From: UBA668 sp052034175
GTDB lineage: Bacteria > Actinomycetota > Acidimicrobiia > Acidimicrobiales > Ilumatobacteraceae
DNA: 8,638 nucleotides
Direction of reading: 5' to 3'
Assembly: GCA_052034175.1 (NCBI GenBank)
Contig: JBPOIX010000134.1
Span: forward strand, 1-8,638
The first letter of the stretch is position 1, and each line of letters starts with the position of its first letter. A program made the translations under genes and the position numbers. Shown in pieces: positions 1 through 6,475 of this stretch. The notes below the pieces were generated by a model. The model searched no databases, was not told the DNA's origin, and saw only the letters and a program-made list of their open reading frames with translations.

Positions 1-1484
1 CACCCACCACCGGGCCGGTTCCGCTGATGGTGCCCGGCCGCCCGGCCCCTGGCACCGAGCCGCGCGCCGTCCACCCCGTGGTGGAGGAAGCCGCCGCGGC
101 CGCGGAGCGCGAAGCCGCGGCCGGTGAAGCTGCGCAGGACGGTGCCGAGCTGGATGAGGCAGCGGACCTCGACATCGTCGCCGAGGTGTACGACGCCGAC
201 CTCGAGGACACCGACGACGAGGACGATGCCGAGGCGGAGTACGACGACGCCGCCGAATACGACGACGACGCTGAGTACGACGACGACGCCGAGCTGGTCG
301 AGGCCGAGGCCGACGATGAAGCCGAGTTCGACGACGAGGCCGACGACGATGTCGTCGAAGCCGAACTGGACGACGAGGCTGAGGCCGAAGCCGACGATGA
401 AGCCGAGATCGACGTCGACGAGGCCGATGATGACGACTTCGTCGAGGCCGACGCAGACGCGGACGACGCCGACGCGGACGACCGTGAGTTGGCGCCCGTC
501 GTGGCCCTGTTCGCCGGTGAACTGGACGTGCCCGCGCCCGCCGATGCGCCGGTGCAGGCGGAACCTGCCGGGTCGTCCGCCCCCGCCGCAACGGTGGACG
601 ACCTGTTCGCCCGCCTTCGTGCCGCCCGCGCGGACTCGGTCGTGCGCAAGCTGGCCGACCGCGACACCGAGGCCACCGAGGCCACCGTGGCCGCCGAGCC
701 GGCCGCAGCCGTCGCACCCTCACCCGCCCCGGTGGAGCCTGCCCCGGTGGACGACACCGTCGTCCTGTCGGTGTTCGCCCGCTCGCCGGAGGCACCGGCG
801 GCGGACACGCCCGATGCGTTGGACTCTCCCTTCGCCCGCCGCGACGCAGCGCTCACCCCGCTGATCGTGGCCGGGGCGCGCAAGCTGAAGCGGGTGCTGG
901 CCGACGAGCAGAACGACGTGCTCCACGCGCTCCGCCGCCCCGGCGATGTCGCCGGGCTGGTGCCCTCCACCGCTGACCATGTGCAGCGGTACGCCCATGC
1001 GGTGGCGGACGAGCTGCGGCACGCCGCGCTGGCCGGCGCGGCGGGCCTGGATGGCCGGGAGGCCGCCACCCACGAACGGGACATCGTCAAGGCGGATGCC
1101 GTGCGCCCGGCAGTGGAGGCGCTGGCCGAGAGCCTGGTGGTACCGCTGCGCGACCGGCTGGATCGGGCCGTGGCGGATGCTGCGGGCGACCACGCCGAGC
1201 TCACCGAGCATGTGCGCAGCATCTACCGCGAGTGGAAGACGCAGCGGATCGACGAGTCGTTCGAGGATGTCGTTCGGCTGGCCTACGGGCATGGCGCCTT
1301 GGCCGCCGTGCCCGCCGGCACGCCGCTGTGCTGGGCGGTGGACCCGAACGGCCCGGCCTGCCCGGACGCCGACGACAACGCGCTCGGTGGCGAGGTGGCG
1401 GCGGGCCAACCGTTCCCCACGGACCATCTGTGCGCGCCGGCCCATCCGGGGTGCCGCTGCCTCCTGGTGAAGCCGCCCCGCTAG
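1..1484 (+). CDS. Acidic protein of unknown function with Cys/His-rich MuF-like C-terminal tail (5' end probably outside window)
   Basis: I do not recognise this gene by name. The frame is open to the left edge. The first ATG is at 27, has no Shine-Dalgarno sequence, and is preceded by in-frame Pro/Thr codons, so the true start is probably upstream. Residues below are counted from that ATG (485 aa). Residues 41-153 are almost entirely Asp, Glu and Ala. Residues 155-275 are a Pro/Ala-rich linker containing a short amphipathic piece (VDDLFARLRAAR, 190-201). Residues 276-430 look helical and ordered (RKLKRVLADEQNDVLHALRR at 285-304; IYREWKTQRIDESFEDV at 399-415). The tail, 433-482, carries C435, C445, C469, C476 and C478 with H467 and H473, ending in AHPGCRCLLV. 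The pattern W-x-D...CPD..DN.L.G...PF...H..C..HPxCRC resembles the C-terminus of Mu F / SPP1 gp7 minor head proteins, but no phage genes surround it. It shares a strand with the UPF0182 gene 10 bp downstream. Homology to MuF is inference; function is unknown. Confidence 0.75.
   Translation, partial: PTTGPVPLMVPGRPAPGTEPRAVHPVVEEAAAAAEREAAAGEAAQDGAELDEAADLDIVAEVYDADLEDTDDEDDAEAEYDDAAEYDDDAEYDDDAELVEAEADDEAEFDDEADDDVVEAELDDEAEAEADDEAEIDVDEADDDDFVEADADADDADADDRELAPVVALFAGELDVPAPADAPVQAEPAGSSAPAATVDDLFARLRAARADSVVRKLADRDTEATEATVAAEPAAAVAPSPAPVEPAPVDDTVVLSVFARSPEAPAADTPDALDSPFARRDAALTPLIVAGARKLKRVLADEQNDVLHALRRPGDVAGLVPSTADHVQRYAHAVADELRHAALAGAAGLDGREAATHERDIVKADAVRPAVEALAESLVVPLRDRLDRAVADAAGDHAELTEHVRSIYREWKTQRIDESFEDVVRLAYGHGALAAVPAGTPLCWAVDPNGPACPDADDNALGGEVAAGQPFPTDHLCAPAHPGCRCLLVKPPR
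237..290 (+). repeat. Three in-frame 6-residue repeats (EYDDxA)
   Basis: Codons 71-88 of the acidic protein read EYDDAA, EYDDDA, EYDDDA: three tandem 18-bp units built from GAC/GAG/TAC codons. This is a coding repeat inside the acidic tract, so its copy number could vary without a frameshift. Confidence 0.8.
300..461 (+). repeat. Imperfect 81-bp (27-residue) tandem duplication in the acidic tract
   Basis: Residues 92-118 and 119-145 of the acidic protein align. Both begin EAEADDEAE, followed by F/I, an Asp/Glu/Ala stretch and then VVEAE or FVEAD. The first 27 nucleotides of the two units (300-326 and 381-407) differ at only one position, which points to tandem duplication rather than simple compositional bias. 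Confidence 0.7.
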
Positions 1485-1494
1485 CCTCGGCCGC

Positions 1495-4365
1495 GTGGCC
1501 CACCCCTCAGACCCGCCCCCGGTAACCCGAAGCCGCCGTGGCAGCGACCGCGGGCGAATGATCATCATCGGCCTCGCTCTGGCGCTGGTGGTCTTCGTGC
1601 TGTCGGCTCGCTTCCTCGCCAGCTTCTACGTGGACTACCTGTGGCACGAGTCCGTCGGGCGTACGGACGTGTTCTGGGGCATCCTGCGTTCCAAGCTCGC
1701 GCTGTTCGCCATCTTCGGTGGCACCTTCATGGCGCTGGCCGCCGTGAACCTGGTGATCGCCGACCGCCTGGCGCCCTCGAGCTTCGCGGCCAACACCCAT
1801 CCGCTGGTGGAGCGCTTCCACGAGTTCTTCGGCCATCGCTTGCGCCTGGTTCGGTTCGCCACCGCCGCAGTGCTCGGTGTGCTCTTCGCCCTTCCCACCA
1901 TGGCGCGCTGGCAGGACTGGAAGCTGTTCCGCAACAGCACGTCGTTCGGCATCAACGATCCCCGCTTCGGCAACGACGTCGGCTTCTACATGTTCAAGCT
2001 GCCGTTCGTGACCTATGTGGTGGACTGGCTGTTCCTGGCGCTGATCATCATCACCCTGCTGGTGTTGGTCACCCATGTGCTGTCCGGCGGCATCGTGCTG
2101 CAGCAGCCGCGGCCGAAGTTCCGCCGCGCCACCAAGGCGCACCTGGCGGTGCTGCTGGCGCTGCTGGCGCTGGTGAAGGCCGGCGACTACTGGGTCACCC
2201 GCTACGAGCTCACCACCGCCAACCGCGGTGCCGTGCGCGGCATCACCTACGCCGTGGACAACGCTCAGCTGCCCGCAGTGTTGCTGCTGGCGCTGGTGGC
2301 TGTGCTGGTGGCCGCCCTGTACCTGTCCACCCTGAAGACGGACAAGTGGCGTCCGGCCGTGGTGGCCTCCGCCCTGTGGGCCGTGGTGGCCCTGGTGGCC
2401 GGTGTGATCTACCCGTCTGCCATCCAGAGCCTGGTCGTGAAGCCGAACCAGAAGGACAAGGAAGCCGAGTACATCGCCTACAACATCGAGGCCACGCGCC
2501 ACGCGCTGGGCCTGGACGACGTGCAGGTCGAGACATCGGAGTTCGGTCAGCTGAACCGCAGTGAGGTGTCCGCCAACGTCGAAGCGCTGCGCGACGTGCG
2601 CTTCATCCGCCCCGACGAGGTGATGGAGAACCTGTTCCGCAACCAGCAGGGCCAGCCCGGCCAGTCGATCGTCGATCTGGACCCGGACCGCTACGAGGTG
2701 GACGGCGAAATGCGGCAGATCATCGTCGGCGCGCGGGAGCTGGACCTCACCCAGGTCGGCAACACCTCCTGGCAGGGCACGCATCTCATCAGCACCCACG
2801 GTTGCGGCCTGGCGGTGTCGCTGGCGGGCCAGATCACGGCCACCGGCAGCCCCGTCTACCGCGACGACGTGCTCGACGTGGAACGCCCGCAGCTGTACTT
2901 CAGCCCGTCCCTCAGCGGGTACGCCGTCGTCGGCACGAACGCCGAGGAACCGGCGTGCGAGGGGGCGGAAGGCGGCTACGAAGGCGATGCCGGGGTGCAA
3001 CTCGATGGCACCTTCCGTCAGCTCGCCGTGGCGATCGCCGAGTTCGACTACAACCTCATCGGCTCCAGTGCGATCACCGATTCGTCCCGTTTCGTGTCCG
3101 TGCGCAACGTGCGCGACCGTGTCGCCAAGGTGGCCCCGTTCCTGTCGCTGGAAGCCGACCCGTACGCGGTGGTGGTGGACGGCCGGGTGCTGTGGGTGAT
3201 CGACGGCTACACCACCAGCAACCGCTACCCGTACGCCGAGTCGGGCGACACGTCGCAGTTGGCACCTGGCGCCGGCCTGGATCACTCGTTCAACTATGTC
3301 CGCAACTCGGTGAAGGCCACGGTGGATGCCTACGACGGCAGCGTGGTGCTCTACGCCGCCGACGACACCGACCCGGTGCTGAAGGTGTGGAGCGCCGCCT
3401 TCCCCGACCTGTTCACCCCGGCGGCAGAGATGCCCGCGGGCCTGGTGGATCACCTCCGCTACCCGGAGGAGTTGTTCACCGTGCAGACCTGGGCGTACTC
3501 CAAGTACCGCCTGGACAACCCGGACTTCTTCAGCCGCAACGGCGCATGGTCCGTGGCCGAGGCACCGAAGAACACGGGTGCGATCACGACGGGTGGAACC
3601 ACCACCGATGAGGACGGCACGGAATCCAGCTCGGCGGACGCCGCATCGGCCGACTTCGCAGTGGAGGAGCCTGCGGCTCGGTTCGTGCCCTACTACGCGA
3701 TGTTCCACAGCGCGGGCGACGAGGAAAGCCAGTTCGTGCTGGTGCGGCCCTTCCAGCCGTTCAGCAAGAAGAACGCCCGTAAGGAACTCACCGGCTACAT
3801 GACCGCCACCCTGGAGGGCGGCGTTCCCCACCTGGTGGTCTACGAGGTGCCGGGCGTCCCGCCGGGCTCGTACACCGTCGGTGCGGACATGCTGGTCGAC
3901 CCGCGGGTCTCGGCCGACATCACGGCGTTCGACCAACGCGGCTCGAAGGTCAGCTTCGGCGATCTGCAGATGCTTCCCGTCGCCGACGGCTTGCTGTGGA
4001 TGATGCCGATGTACGTGGAGTCCGAAGGCGCGGGCGTGCCGCAGATCCAACGGATCATGGTCTGGGCGGACAACCGCGTCGGCTACGGCGAGACGTTCTC
4101 CGAGGCGCTGACCGACCTGTATCCGGGTCTGTCCGCGGAGCTGAACGACGTCGGTGGGGCCACCGACCCCGACCAGCCGGACGATCCCGACCCGGAGCAA
4201 GAGCCGGGTGCCGACCTGACGGCGCAGGAGCTGCTGGAGCAGGCGGACGAGTTGTTCGCCGACGCCGACGCCGCGCTTGCCGAGGGCGACTTCGCCACCT
4301 ACGACGAGAAGATGGACGCGGCCCGCGAACTGGTGCAGCAGGCGCTGGACCTGCTCAACGGCTGA
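1495..4365 (+). CDS. UPF0182 (COG1615) family integral membrane protein, seven N-terminal helices and a large outer domain
   Basis: A 956-residue protein of normal length for UPF0182, a widespread actinobacterial membrane family with no established biochemical role. Predicted helices lie near residues 22-44, 66-90, 119-136, 172-199, 214-230, 258-278 and 287-308. A large, presumably extracytoplasmic domain follows. Family signatures are VDYLWHESVG (46-55), FGNDVGFYMFKLPF (158-171), EYIAYNIEATRHALGL (325-340), STHGCG (434-438 region), WVIDGYTTSNRYPY (567-580) and PYYAMF (732-737) with LTGYMTA (765-771). A Thr/Ser/Asp-rich loop occupies about 693-725. The C-terminus has an acidic Pro/Asp linker (about 889-906) and a helical pair (908-954), as in actinobacterial relatives. 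The only two cysteines are C437 and C488. The GTG at 1495 gives a basic leader (TRSRRGSDRGR) before helix 1, but no Shine-Dalgarno sequence is visible. ATG 1558 is a later alternative. It lies 10 bp after the acidic-protein gene, so co-transcription or translational coupling is likely. Confidence 0.95.
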   Translation: MAHPSDPPPVTRSRRGSDRGRMIIIGLALALVVFVLSARFLASFYVDYLWHESVGRTDVFWGILRSKLALFAIFGGTFMALAAVNLVIADRLAPSSFAANTHPLVERFHEFFGHRLRLVRFATAAVLGVLFALPTMARWQDWKLFRNSTSFGINDPRFGNDVGFYMFKLPFVTYVVDWLFLALIIITLLVLVTHVLSGGIVLQQPRPKFRRATKAHLAVLLALLALVKAGDYWVTRYELTTANRGAVRGITYAVDNAQLPAVLLLALVAVLVAALYLSTLKTDKWRPAVVASALWAVVALVAGVIYPSAIQSLVVKPNQKDKEAEYIAYNIEATRHALGLDDVQVETSEFGQLNRSEVSANVEALRDVRFIRPDEVMENLFRNQQGQPGQSIVDLDPDRYEVDGEMRQIIVGARELDLTQVGNTSWQGTHLISTHGCGLAVSLAGQITATGSPVYRDDVLDVERPQLYFSPSLSGYAVVGTNAEEPACEGAEGGYEGDAGVQLDGTFRQLAVAIAEFDYNLIGSSAITDSSRFVSVRNVRDRVAKVAPFLSLEADPYAVVVDGRVLWVIDGYTTSNRYPYAESGDTSQLAPGAGLDHSFNYVRNSVKATVDAYDGSVVLYAADDTDPVLKVWSAAFPDLFTPAAEMPAGLVDHLRYPEELFTVQTWAYSKYRLDNPDFFSRNGAWSVAEAPKNTGAITTGGTTTDEDGTESSSADAASADFAVEEPAARFVPYYAMFHSAGDEESQFVLVRPFQPFSKKNARKELTGYMTATLEGGVPHLVVYEVPGVPPGSYTVGADMLVDPRVSADITAFDQRGSKVSFGDLQMLPVADGLLWMMPMYVESEGAGVPQIQRIMVWADNRVGYGETFSEALTDLYPGLSAELNDVGGATDPDQPDDPDPEQEPGADLTAQELLEQADELFADADAALAEGDFATYDEKMDAARELVQQALDLLNG

Positions 4366-4380
4366 CGAACGGCGCCAGCC

Positions 4381-4420
4381 TGCGGGCTCAGGTCTGCGGG
4401 CTCAGGTCTGCGGGCTCAGG
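4381..4420. repeat. 14-bp direct tandem repeat, about 2.9 copies, at a convergent gene junction
   Basis: The unit TGCGGGCTCAGGTC occurs exactly at 4381-4394 and 4395-4408, with a 12-bp partial copy at 4409-4420. It fills most of the 50-bp gap between the UPF0182 stop and the stop of the facing coiled-coil gene, and the last copy contains that gene's stop codon (TCA, 4416-4418). Each unit can form only a 4-bp CCTG/CAGG hairpin with a 6-base loop, so a strong intrinsic terminator is not evident. Confidence 0.95.
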
Positions 4421-5837
4421 CCCGGCCGTGGCGGACGTGTTCGGCGAGGGCTGCGAGGTCCTGGCGGAAGGCGATCTCGTAGCGGGCCTGCTCGTTGGCC
4501 AGCTTCACCTGCGCCGAACGCAAGGCGTCCAGCACTTCGTCGCTGACGGTGCCCTGGCCGACCTGGCCGCTGGTGTTGGCCAGGCCGTCGATGTCCCGGC
4601 CCAGTTCGCTGATCTGGTTCGCCAACTCGGTGGCCACATTGTTCAGCCGCTGCTCCATCGCTTGCACCTGCTCGGTGCTCTGGCGCACGGCGACGTCGTT
4701 GGCGGTGACCCGCTCGGCCATCTGGCCCAGCTGGTGCAGGAGGGCCTCGTTGCTGCCGAGCCGGTCGGCGATGGCGTTCACCCGGTCGCGCAGGTCGGCG
4801 TCGCCGGTGGCGGCCATGGCGGCCGCGCGACGGTCGGTCTGCTCGTTCTGCAGCTCGGTGATGCGGTCGCGCAGGGTGCCGAGCTGGGCGCCGAGCTCGG
4901 CCTGGGCCGTGACCCGGGCGTTGAGCTGGGCGATCTGGCCGGCGAAGTGGTCCACCTGCTCGGCCCGTGCTGCCAGGGCATCCAGGCGGGCGAGGGTGTC
5001 GGGGTCCGGGGCGGCGGCGATGGGCGCCAGCGACGGCGCGGCCTGGGTGGCCGCCAGCTGGGCGATGCGCGCCTCCAGCTCCCCCAATCTGGCGGTGTGG
5101 TCGGGTGCCGGTGCCGGTGCCGGGGCGGGTGCCGGCGTGGCCTCGGCCCGCTCCATCCGTGCGGCCAGTTCCTCCACCCGCGCCGCCAGCGCGGGGTCGG
5201 GCGTCGGCGCCGGCGGGACGGACAGCTGCCCGAGGCGCGACGCCAGTTCGTCCCCCCGTGCCGTCAGCACGGGGTCCGCGGCGACGGTGGGCGCCGCGGT
5301 GGCCTCCGTGGCGACAGTGGCCGCGGTGGTGGCCTTCGCCGCTGCGGCTTCGGCGGTGATGTTGGCTGCGGTGGCGGTGTCCGTGACAGCCACCAGCTGG
5401 GTCTCGACCGCGTGCAGGCGAGCGCGCAGGTCGTCGCCGCCCATCCCGCCGGTGGACATGGCGGTGGTGGTGGCATCGAGCGCCGCCAGGCGGGACTCGA
5501 CGATGGCCTTCGCCTGCTCGGACGCCTCCAGGCGTGCCCTCACGTCGGACAGCTCGGCGCGCAACGCGAGGAAGTCCGACGGGTCGATGCCCTTCTTCGG
5601 CTTGCGGGGCGGTTCGGGCTTGGCGGGCTTCTCCGGCTTGCCAGGCTTGGCGGGTTTGCCAGGCTTGGCGGGCGGGGCCGCGGCGATGGCGGGGGCAGGG
5701 GCCACGGGCTGCCCGAGGGTGGGTTGCCCGGGCGCGCCTGCCACGGGCGTGGCCAGGTCGGGTTCGCCCTTCTCGGAAGGCTTTGCTTTGTGGCTTCCCG
5801 GCTTGGCCGGCTTGGCCTTCTTGCTGAACAGGCCCAT
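4416..5837 (-). CDS. Lys/Pro-rich N-terminus, repeat-helix coiled-coil protein of unknown function
   Basis: I do not recognise this 473-residue protein. Residues 1-83 are basic and Pro-rich: MGLFSKKAKPAKPG, then a KPGKPAKPGKPEKPAKP run at 58-74. This region is probably disordered and suited to binding nucleic acid, cell wall or another protein. Residues 84-122 are a predicted coiled coil (FLALRAELSDVRARLEASEQ). An Ala/Thr-rich stretch at 150-186 follows. Four similar short helices then come at about 188-205, 214-231, 246-263 and 278-295 (pattern DPxLxARxxELAxRxxxL), separated by Pro/Ala linkers, including (AP)5 near 236-245. Residues 300-415 form a long coiled coil, and the C-terminus has another helix (YEIAFRQDLAALAEHVRH, 453-470). 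There is no signal peptide or membrane helix, so it is probably cytoplasmic. The ATG at 5837 is preferred over more upstream in-frame starts because GGAGA lies 9 nt before it and because those other starts fall inside the Nudix gene. Scaffold, polar-growth or nucleoid roles are possible but unsupported. Confidence 0.8.
   Translation of the reverse strand: MGLFSKKAKPAKPGSHKAKPSEKGEPDLATPVAGAPGQPTLGQPVAPAPAIAAAPPAKPGKPAKPGKPEKPAKPEPPRKPKKGIDPSDFLALRAELSDVRARLEASEQAKAIVESRLAALDATTTAMSTGGMGGDDLRARLHAVETQLVAVTDTATAANITAEAAAAKATTAATVATEATAAPTVAADPVLTARGDELASRLGQLSVPPAPTPDPALAARVEELAARMERAEATPAPAPAPAPAPDHTARLGELEARIAQLAATQAAPSLAPIAAAPDPDTLARLDALAARAEQVDHFAGQIAQLNARVTAQAELGAQLGTLRDRITELQNEQTDRRAAAMAATGDADLRDRVNAIADRLGSNEALLHQLGQMAERVTANDVAVRQSTEQVQAMEQRLNNVATELANQISELGRDIDGLANTSGQVGQGTVSDEVLDALRSAQVKLANEQARYEIAFRQDLAALAEHVRHGRA
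5104..5133. repeat. GGTGCC microsatellite encoding the Ala-Pro run
   Basis: Three exact GGTGCC hexamers (5104-5121), one variant (GGGGCG, 5122-5127) and one more exact hexamer (5128-5133). Read on the - strand they encode the (Ala-Pro)5 linker of the coiled-coil protein. Confidence 0.8.
5638..5672. repeat. 18-bp direct repeat encoding KPAKPG units
   Basis: A 17-bp sequence, TTGCCAGGCTTGGCGGG, occurs at 5638-5654 and again at 5656-5672 (period 18 bp). On the - strand it encodes two consecutive six-residue Lys-Pro units in the basic N-terminus of the coiled-coil protein. Confidence 0.85.
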
Positions 5838-5846
5838 GGGCTGATG

Positions 5847-5851
5847 TCTCC
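5847..5851 (-). promoter_or_regulatory. Ribosome binding site of the coiled-coil gene
   Basis: On the - strand GGAGA stands 9 nt before the ATG at 5837. It is one of the few clear Shine-Dalgarno sequences in the window and decides the start of this gene among several in-frame ATGs upstream. Confidence 0.6.
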
Positions 5852-5883
5852 AGTGTGGGTGTTCGGACGGCGGTCTGTTGCCT

Positions 5884-5902
5884 ACCGTACCGCCGGTAAG
5901 GT
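5884..5902. promoter_or_regulatory. 19-bp inverted repeat in the divergent intergenic region (candidate operator / back-to-back -10 elements)
   Basis: ACCGTACCGCCGGTAAGGT has 9-bp arms around a central C, and 8 of 9 arm positions pair. It is in the 73-bp gap between the coiled-coil gene (-) and the Nudix gene (+). The arms contain TANNNT hexamers pointing outwards: TAAGGT on + (5897-5902), ending 8 bases before the Nudix ATG, and TACGGT on - (5889-5884). It may thus be overlapping -10 boxes, an operator, or both. No convincing -35 is visible on either side. Confidence 0.5.
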
Positions 5903-5910
5903 CGTCGGCC

Positions 5911-6405
5911 ATGCACGCCTCCGGTGATGGCTTTCTCAGGTGCTCGGACGGGCATGTCCGTTGGGGGTTGTTCGGCGCGGCGGGTGTGCTCTTCGTGTGG
6001 CGTTCCAGCGGTGTGGAGGGCTTGGCCGACGGCACGCCGCTGGTGATGTTGCAGCAGCGGTCGGCGTGGGCGCACGAGGGTGGCACCTGGAGTGTGGCCG
6101 GTGGGGCCATCGACGGTGGAGAGACGCCGTACGAAGCGGCGCTGCGGGAAGCCGGCGAAGAAGTGGGGGAGATCCCCGCGGGCCATCGAGTGCTCGGCGA
6201 GTACGTGTTCGCCCCCGCCACGGACTGGGTGTACACCACCCTGGTGGTCGAGGTTCCGCACCACTTCGGCGCGTCGATCAACTTCGAGACGGACGCCGTG
6301 GTGTGGGTGCCGTGCGACCTGGTGGAGCACCGCCCGCTGCATGCCGGTTTCGCCGCCGCATGGCCGCATCTGCGGGCGATCGTGGAGGCCGCCCCCGCCG
6401 CGTGA
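5911..6405 (+). CDS. Nudix (MutT-like) hydrolase
   Basis: A 164-residue single-domain Nudix protein, predicted to be cytoplasmic. Nudix enzymes use divalent metal to hydrolyse nucleoside diphosphates linked to another group; the substrate here cannot be read from the sequence. The Nudix box is at 65-87: G65, E71, then R79-E80 and the metal-binding pair E83-E84, closing with G86. The final position, normally hydrophobic, is E87, with I88 next. The N-terminal CSDGHVRWGLFGAAGVLF (11-28) and QQRSAWAHEGGTWSVAGG (48-65) match an actinobacterial Nudix subfamily often annotated as MutT/8-oxo-dGTP-like. The strand VYTTLVVEV (107-115) and VVWVPCDLVEH (130-140) complete the fold. ATG 5911 is chosen because the family begins just before CSDGH. 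A TTG at 5878 would run translation through the inverted repeat. Only a weak AAGG lies 9 nt upstream, so a leaderless transcript is possible. The gene diverges from the coiled-coil gene and the MFS gene follows after 70 bp. Confidence 0.92.
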   Translation: MHASGDGFLRCSDGHVRWGLFGAAGVLFVWRSSGVEGLADGTPLVMLQQRSAWAHEGGTWSVAGGAIDGGETPYEAALREAGEEVGEIPAGHRVLGEYVFAPATDWVYTTLVVEVPHHFGASINFETDAVVWVPCDLVEHRPLHAGFAAAWPHLRAIVEAAPAA

Positions 6406-6445
6406 GCGGTGTGCCGAACGACCGCGAAGCCAACTCGGCCGATGC

Positions 6446-6475
6446 TTGCGCGCGCAGGTACCCTCGATACTTGCT
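6446..6475 (+). promoter_or_regulatory. Candidate promoter for a leaderless MFS transcript
   Basis: TTGCGC (6446-6451) could act as a -35. TACCCT (6459-6464) and GATACT (6466-6471) are -10-like. GATACT ends 4 bases before the GTG start, which would place transcription initiation at or near that codon. Spacing from TTGCGC to GATACT is only 14 bp, so the -35 assignment is weak. No Shine-Dalgarno sequence precedes the GTG, which fits leaderless initiation. Confidence 0.35.

Noticed and set aside
1318..1484. Prophage or phage head gene because of the MuF-like tail
   Set aside because: No portal, terminase, capsid, protease, integrase or lysis gene is present, and composition does not change from the neighbours. 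Only the domain resemblance is kept as a hypothesis.
1507..4200. 897-codon open frame antisense to the UPF0182 gene
   Set aside because: The translation is rich in His, Gln, Arg and Val with no recognisable domain. It mirrors the strongly G/C-biased third positions of the real gene on the other strand.
4366..4420. Bidirectional intrinsic terminator
   Set aside because: The best stem is 4 bp (CCTG/CAGG) with no T tract on either strand, so it is not convincing.
5587..5837. TonB-like or histone H1-like identity from the Lys-Pro repeats
   Set aside because: There is no membrane helix, no TonB C-terminal domain and no winged helix. The KP run alone is low-complexity similarity.
3996..5927. 643-codon + strand open frame across the end of UPF0182 and the coiled-coil gene
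   Set aside because: It overlaps two well-supported genes, spans the tandem repeat, and its product is Arg/Gly-rich low complexity. It is a high-GC shadow frame.
5838..6281. N-terminal extension of the coiled-coil gene to an ATG at 6281
   Set aside because: It would overlap the Nudix gene in antisense and lacks helix or KP-repeat character. The ATG at 5837 has GGAGA at good spacing and a convincing basic start.
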